Source: Candidatus Eiseniibacteriota bacterium
Lineage (GTDB): Bacteria > Eisenbacteria > RBG-16-71-46 > CAIMUX01
DNA: 64,000 nucleotides
Direction of reading: 5' to 3'
Assembly: GCA_020633975.1 (NCBI GenBank)
Contig: JACKCR010000014.1
Span: 21,185 to 85,184 of the forward strand
The position numbers were made by a program, and so were the translations under genes. Numbering within the stretch: the first letter of the stretch is position 1; each line of letters starts with the position of its first letter. Below are positions 61,523 through 64,000 of the stretch, in pieces. A model generated the notes under the pieces. That model did no database searches and was not told the DNA's origin. It saw only the letters and a list, made by a program, of their open reading frames with translations.

Positions 61523-64000
61523 CTACTCCGTCCCCTCCGCGTACGCGTCCATCGGCGGGCACGAGCAGATGAGATTCCGGTCCCCGTATGCGTTGTCGAC
61601 TCGCGACACCGGAGTCCAGAACTTGTGCTGACGCAGGTAGGGGAGCGGATACGCTGCAAGCTCCCGACTGTACGGACGATTCCAGCTGTCGCTGATCACT
61701 TCCTCTGCCGGATGCGGCGCCCGGTGGAGGACGTTGTCGGCGCGGTCGGCTTCCCCGGCTTCGACACTCGCGATCTCCTTCCGGATCTGGAGCATCGCGT
61801 CGCAGAACTTGTCGAGTTCGGCCTTCGACTCGCTCTCCGTCGGCTCGATCATGAGCGTTCCCGCGACGGGGAAGGACATGGTCGGCGCGTGGTAGCCGTA
61901 GTCGATGAGCCTCTTCGCGATGTCGTCGACTCCGATGTCGGCCGACGCCTTGAACGGACGCGTGTCGAGGATGAATTCGTGAGCGACGCGTCCCTTCGCG
62001 CCCTTGTAGAGGATCTTGTAGGGGCCGTCGAGCCTTCGCGCGAGGTAGTTCGCGTTGAGGATCGCGACCTGACTGGCGCGCCTGAGCCCCGCGGCACCCA
62101 TCATCGCGATGTACGTCCAGGAGATGGTGAGGATGCTCGCGCTGCCGAACGGTGCCGCGGAGACGGGGCCGATGGCGCCACCAGCGCTGCCGGGCACGCC
62201 GCCGATCGCCCCGCTACTCGCGTCCCGCCCTTGCGGATCGACGAACGGGTGGCTGGGAAGGTGCGGGGCGAGGTGCTTCGCCACGCAGATCGGTCCCATA
62301 CCGGGGCCGCCGCCGCCGTGGGGGATGCAGAACGTCTTGTGCAAGTTGAGGTGGCAGACGTCGGCGCCGAAGTCGCCGGGGCGACAGAGGCCGACCTGCG
62401 CGTTCATGTTCGCGCCGTCCATGTAGACCTGTCCGCCGTTCTCGTGGACGACGTCGCAGATCTCGCGGATCGACTCCTCGAACACACCGTGCGTCGAGGG
62501 ATAGGTGACCATGAGTGCGGACAGCTCGTTCGCGTGCTTCGTCGCCTTCTCACGGAGGTCGGCGACGTCGATGTTTCCGAGGGAGTCGCACTTCACGGCG
62601 ACGACCCGGAATCCGGCCATGACGGCCGACGCCGGGTTCGTTCCGTGCGCGGAGTCGGGGATGAGACAGACGTCGCGGTGTCCTTCGCCGCGGGCGACGT
62701 GGTACTCGCGGATGACGAGAAGACCGGTGTACTCGCCTTGTGCGCCGGCGTTCGGCTGGAGGGACGTCGCCGCGAATCCGGTGATCTCGGCCAGCCACGT
62801 CTCGAGCAGCGAGAACATCTCCCAGTACCCGGCCGCCTGCTCCTTCGGCGCGAACGGATGGAGCGATGCGAACTCGGGCCAGGAGAGCGCGACCATCTCG
62901 GCCGTCGCATTGAGTTTCATCGTGCACGAGCCAAGTGGAATCATCGACGTCGTGAGCGAGAGGTCCTTGGCCTGGAGTCGGTGCAGGTACCGCAGGAGCT
63001 CGTGCTCGGTGTGGTAGAGATGGAAGACTTCGTGCGTGAGGTAGTCGGTCTTTCGAAGCGGACTCGGTCCGAACGCGAGACCACTATTGTCCGTGCTCGA
63101 CGTGCTGTCCTCCGTGGTCGTCGCGCTCAGGGAGCCGACGAGCTCCTCCGGCGTGAACGTCACCTCACGGCCACCGGCGAACGCAGCGAACAGCTGGCGG
63201 AGGTCTTCTGCGGACGTCGTCTCATCGAGCGCGACGGACACCGCATCCTCTGACAGGACGCGGATGTTGTACTTGCGTGCTTCTGCAGCCGCGCGGATAC
63301 GGGAGGCGAACCCCGGCGCGCTGTCAGCTGCGTTCTTGCCGGGGCGGACGGCCACCGTGTCGAAGAAGCCGCTCTCCGGCACGTCGTACCCGAGCTTCGC
63401 GAGTCCGGCCGCGAGCGTACGCGCCATGAGGTGGGTACGTCGCGCGATCCGGCGAAGTCCTTCCGGGCCGTGGTAGACGGCGTACATGCTCGCCATGATC
63501 GCGAGCAGCACCTGGGCGGTGCAGATGTTGGATGTCGCCTTGGCGCGGCGGATGTGTTGTTCGCGTGTCTGGAGTGCGAGCCTAAGAGCTGGGCGACCGG
63601 CAGCGTCCTTCGAAAGTCCGACGATCCGTCCGGGGATGAGACGCTTGTAGTCGTCGCTCGTGGCGAGGAATGCGGCGTGCGGGCCACCGTAGCCGAGCGG
63701 GACACCGAAACGCTGTGCGGATCCGACCGCGATGTCGGCGCCGAGTTCGCCGGGGCTCGCCAGCAGGGTCAGTGCGAGAAGGTCACAGGCGAGCACGACC
63801 AACGCACCGGCCGCGTGGGCGCGTTCGATGATCGGCCGAGGGTCCTGGATGCGGCCATCGGTCGTCGGATACTGGACGAGCACGCCGAAGTATCCGTCCT
63901 CGCCGTCCGGGAAGTTGAGCCCACTGACGTCGCCGACTTCGATCTCGATTCCGAGCGGCACGGCGCGCGTCTGGAGGACGGCGAGCGTTTGTGGGTGACA
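61523..64000 (-). CDS. gcvP: Glycine dehydrogenase (decarboxylating), P-protein; truncated by window end
   Basis: The visible 825 residues run in frame to the window edge (first codons [13 protein letters not shown]), so about 130-150 N-terminal residues lie outside. This is the fused two-half P-protein: the N-half has [25 protein letters not shown]-type sequence (shown only in parts of at most 20) and the C-half holds the pyridoxal-phosphate lysine in [18 protein letters not shown]. Later motifs such as [11 protein letters not shown]-like [10 protein letters not shown] and EPTESES also fit. It decarboxylates glycine and passes the aminomethyl group to H-protein in the glycine cleavage system. 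Whether gcvT/gcvH lie upstream cannot be seen. Confidence 0.97.
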   Translation of the reverse strand, partial: CHPQTLAVLQTRAVPLGIEIEVGDVSGLNFPDGEDGYFGVLVQYPTTDGRIQDPRPIIERAHAAGALVVLACDLLALTLLASPGELGADIAVGSAQRFGVPLGYGGPHAAFLATSDDYKRLIPGRIVGLSKDAAGRPALRLALQTREQHIRRAKATSNICTAQVLLAIMASMYAVYHGPEGLRRIARRTHLMARTLAAGLAKLGYDVPESGFFDTVAVRPGKNAADSAPGFASRIRAAAEARKYNIRVLSEDAVSVALDETTSAEDLRQLFAAFAGGREVTFTPEELVGSLSATTTEDSTSSTDNSGLAFGPSPLRKTDYLTHEVFHLYHTEHELLRYLHRLQAKDLSLTTSMIPLGSCTMKLNATAEMVALSWPEFASLHPFAPKEQAAGYWEMFSLLETWLAEITGFAATSLQPNAGAQGEYTGLLVIREYHVARGEGHRDVCLIPDSAHGTNPASAVMAGFRVVAVKCDSLGNIDVADLREKATKHANELSALMVTYPSTHGVFEESIREICDVVHENGGQVYMDGANMNAQVGLCRPGDFGADVCHLNLHKTFCIPHGGGGPGMGPICVAKHLAPHLPSHPFVDPQGRDASSGAIGGVPGSAGGAIGPVSAAPFGSASILTISWTYIAMMGAAGLRRASQVAILNANYLARRLDGPYKILYKGAKGRVAHEFILDTRPFKASADIGVDDIAKRLIDYGYHAPTMSFPVAGTLMIEPTESESKAELDKFCDAMLQIRKEIASVEAGEADRADNVLHRAPHPAEEVISDSWNRPYSRELAAYPLPYLRQHKFWTPVSRVDNAYGDRNLICSCPPMDAYAEGTE

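Noticed and set aside
61418-63253. 611-codon plus-strand frame opposite gcvP
   Set aside because: Antisense shadow of a well-conserved gene; composition is Val/Asp/Arg-rich and no motif is present.

Overview
This window is about 64 kb of high-GC DNA packed with genes on both strands. No ribosomal RNA, tRNA, insertion sequence, CRISPR array or phage module could be recognised. Several traits point to an uncultured, Gram-negative, environmental bacterium, probably of the FCB/Gemmatimonadota-like or 'Eisenbacteria/Krumholzibacteria' type: secreted proteases with FlgD-like C-terminal domains, a PEP-CTERM protein, lipoprotein multihaem cytochromes, an ECF sigma factor paired with a Ser/Thr kinase, and outer-membrane TolC. 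The phylum is inferred from gene content only.

Layout. 0.4-4.1 kb: secreted M48-type metalloprotease, an orphan sigma region-4 protein, a VOC protein and two paralogous lipoproteins. 4.2-8.3 kb: a transmembrane Ser/Thr kinase with a duplicated external domain, divergent from its likely partner ECF sigma factor, with a 45-bp tandem repeat between them. 8.3-10.5 kb: a membrane protein and a glycerophosphodiesterase. 10.6-17.3 kb: a tightly overlapping herA-sbcD-sbcC-nurA operon, an archaeal-style DNA end-resection set in a bacterial genome. 18.7-27.7 kb: a graspetide (microviridin-type) RiPP cluster with HlyD adaptor, C39-peptidase ABC exporter, second ABC exporter, a 42-residue precursor, and MvdC- and MvdD-type ATP-grasp ligases. 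This is the main discovery of the window.

27.8-33.0 kb: Tex, a seven-haem periplasmic cytochrome, a BamE-like lipoprotein and a six-haem lipoprotein cytochrome with a collagen-like stalk. 33.0-34.2 kb: a 1.2-kb stretch without a convincing gene. 34.2-39.0 kb: FixL/FixJ-like two-component pair and a subtilisin-like secreted protease. 39.3-46.1 kb: co-directional genes for a TGS-domain nucleoside kinase, acyl-CoA synthetase-like enzyme, HAD phosphatase, SUI1 factor, Bcp peroxiredoxin, MIP18-type Fe-S factor and NnrS-like membrane protein. 46.2-51.1 kb: a MacA/FtsX-permease/TolC export operon lacking its ATPase. 51.3-57.3 kb: PEP-CTERM protein, MutS-like ATPase, CPBP-like membrane protein and GspE/PilB ATPase. 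57.7-61.2 kb: a large multidomain subtilase with two near-identical modules. 61.5-64.0 kb: gcvP, cut by the window end.

The graspetide genes form a self-contained biosynthesis and export unit: the leader recruits the two ligases, the esters and amide are formed in the core, and the C39-ABC/HlyD machinery (presumably with an unlinked outer-membrane channel) exports and may trim the product. Short degenerate tandem repeats, often of 12 bp, recur in and beside genes across the window and look like a property of this genome.
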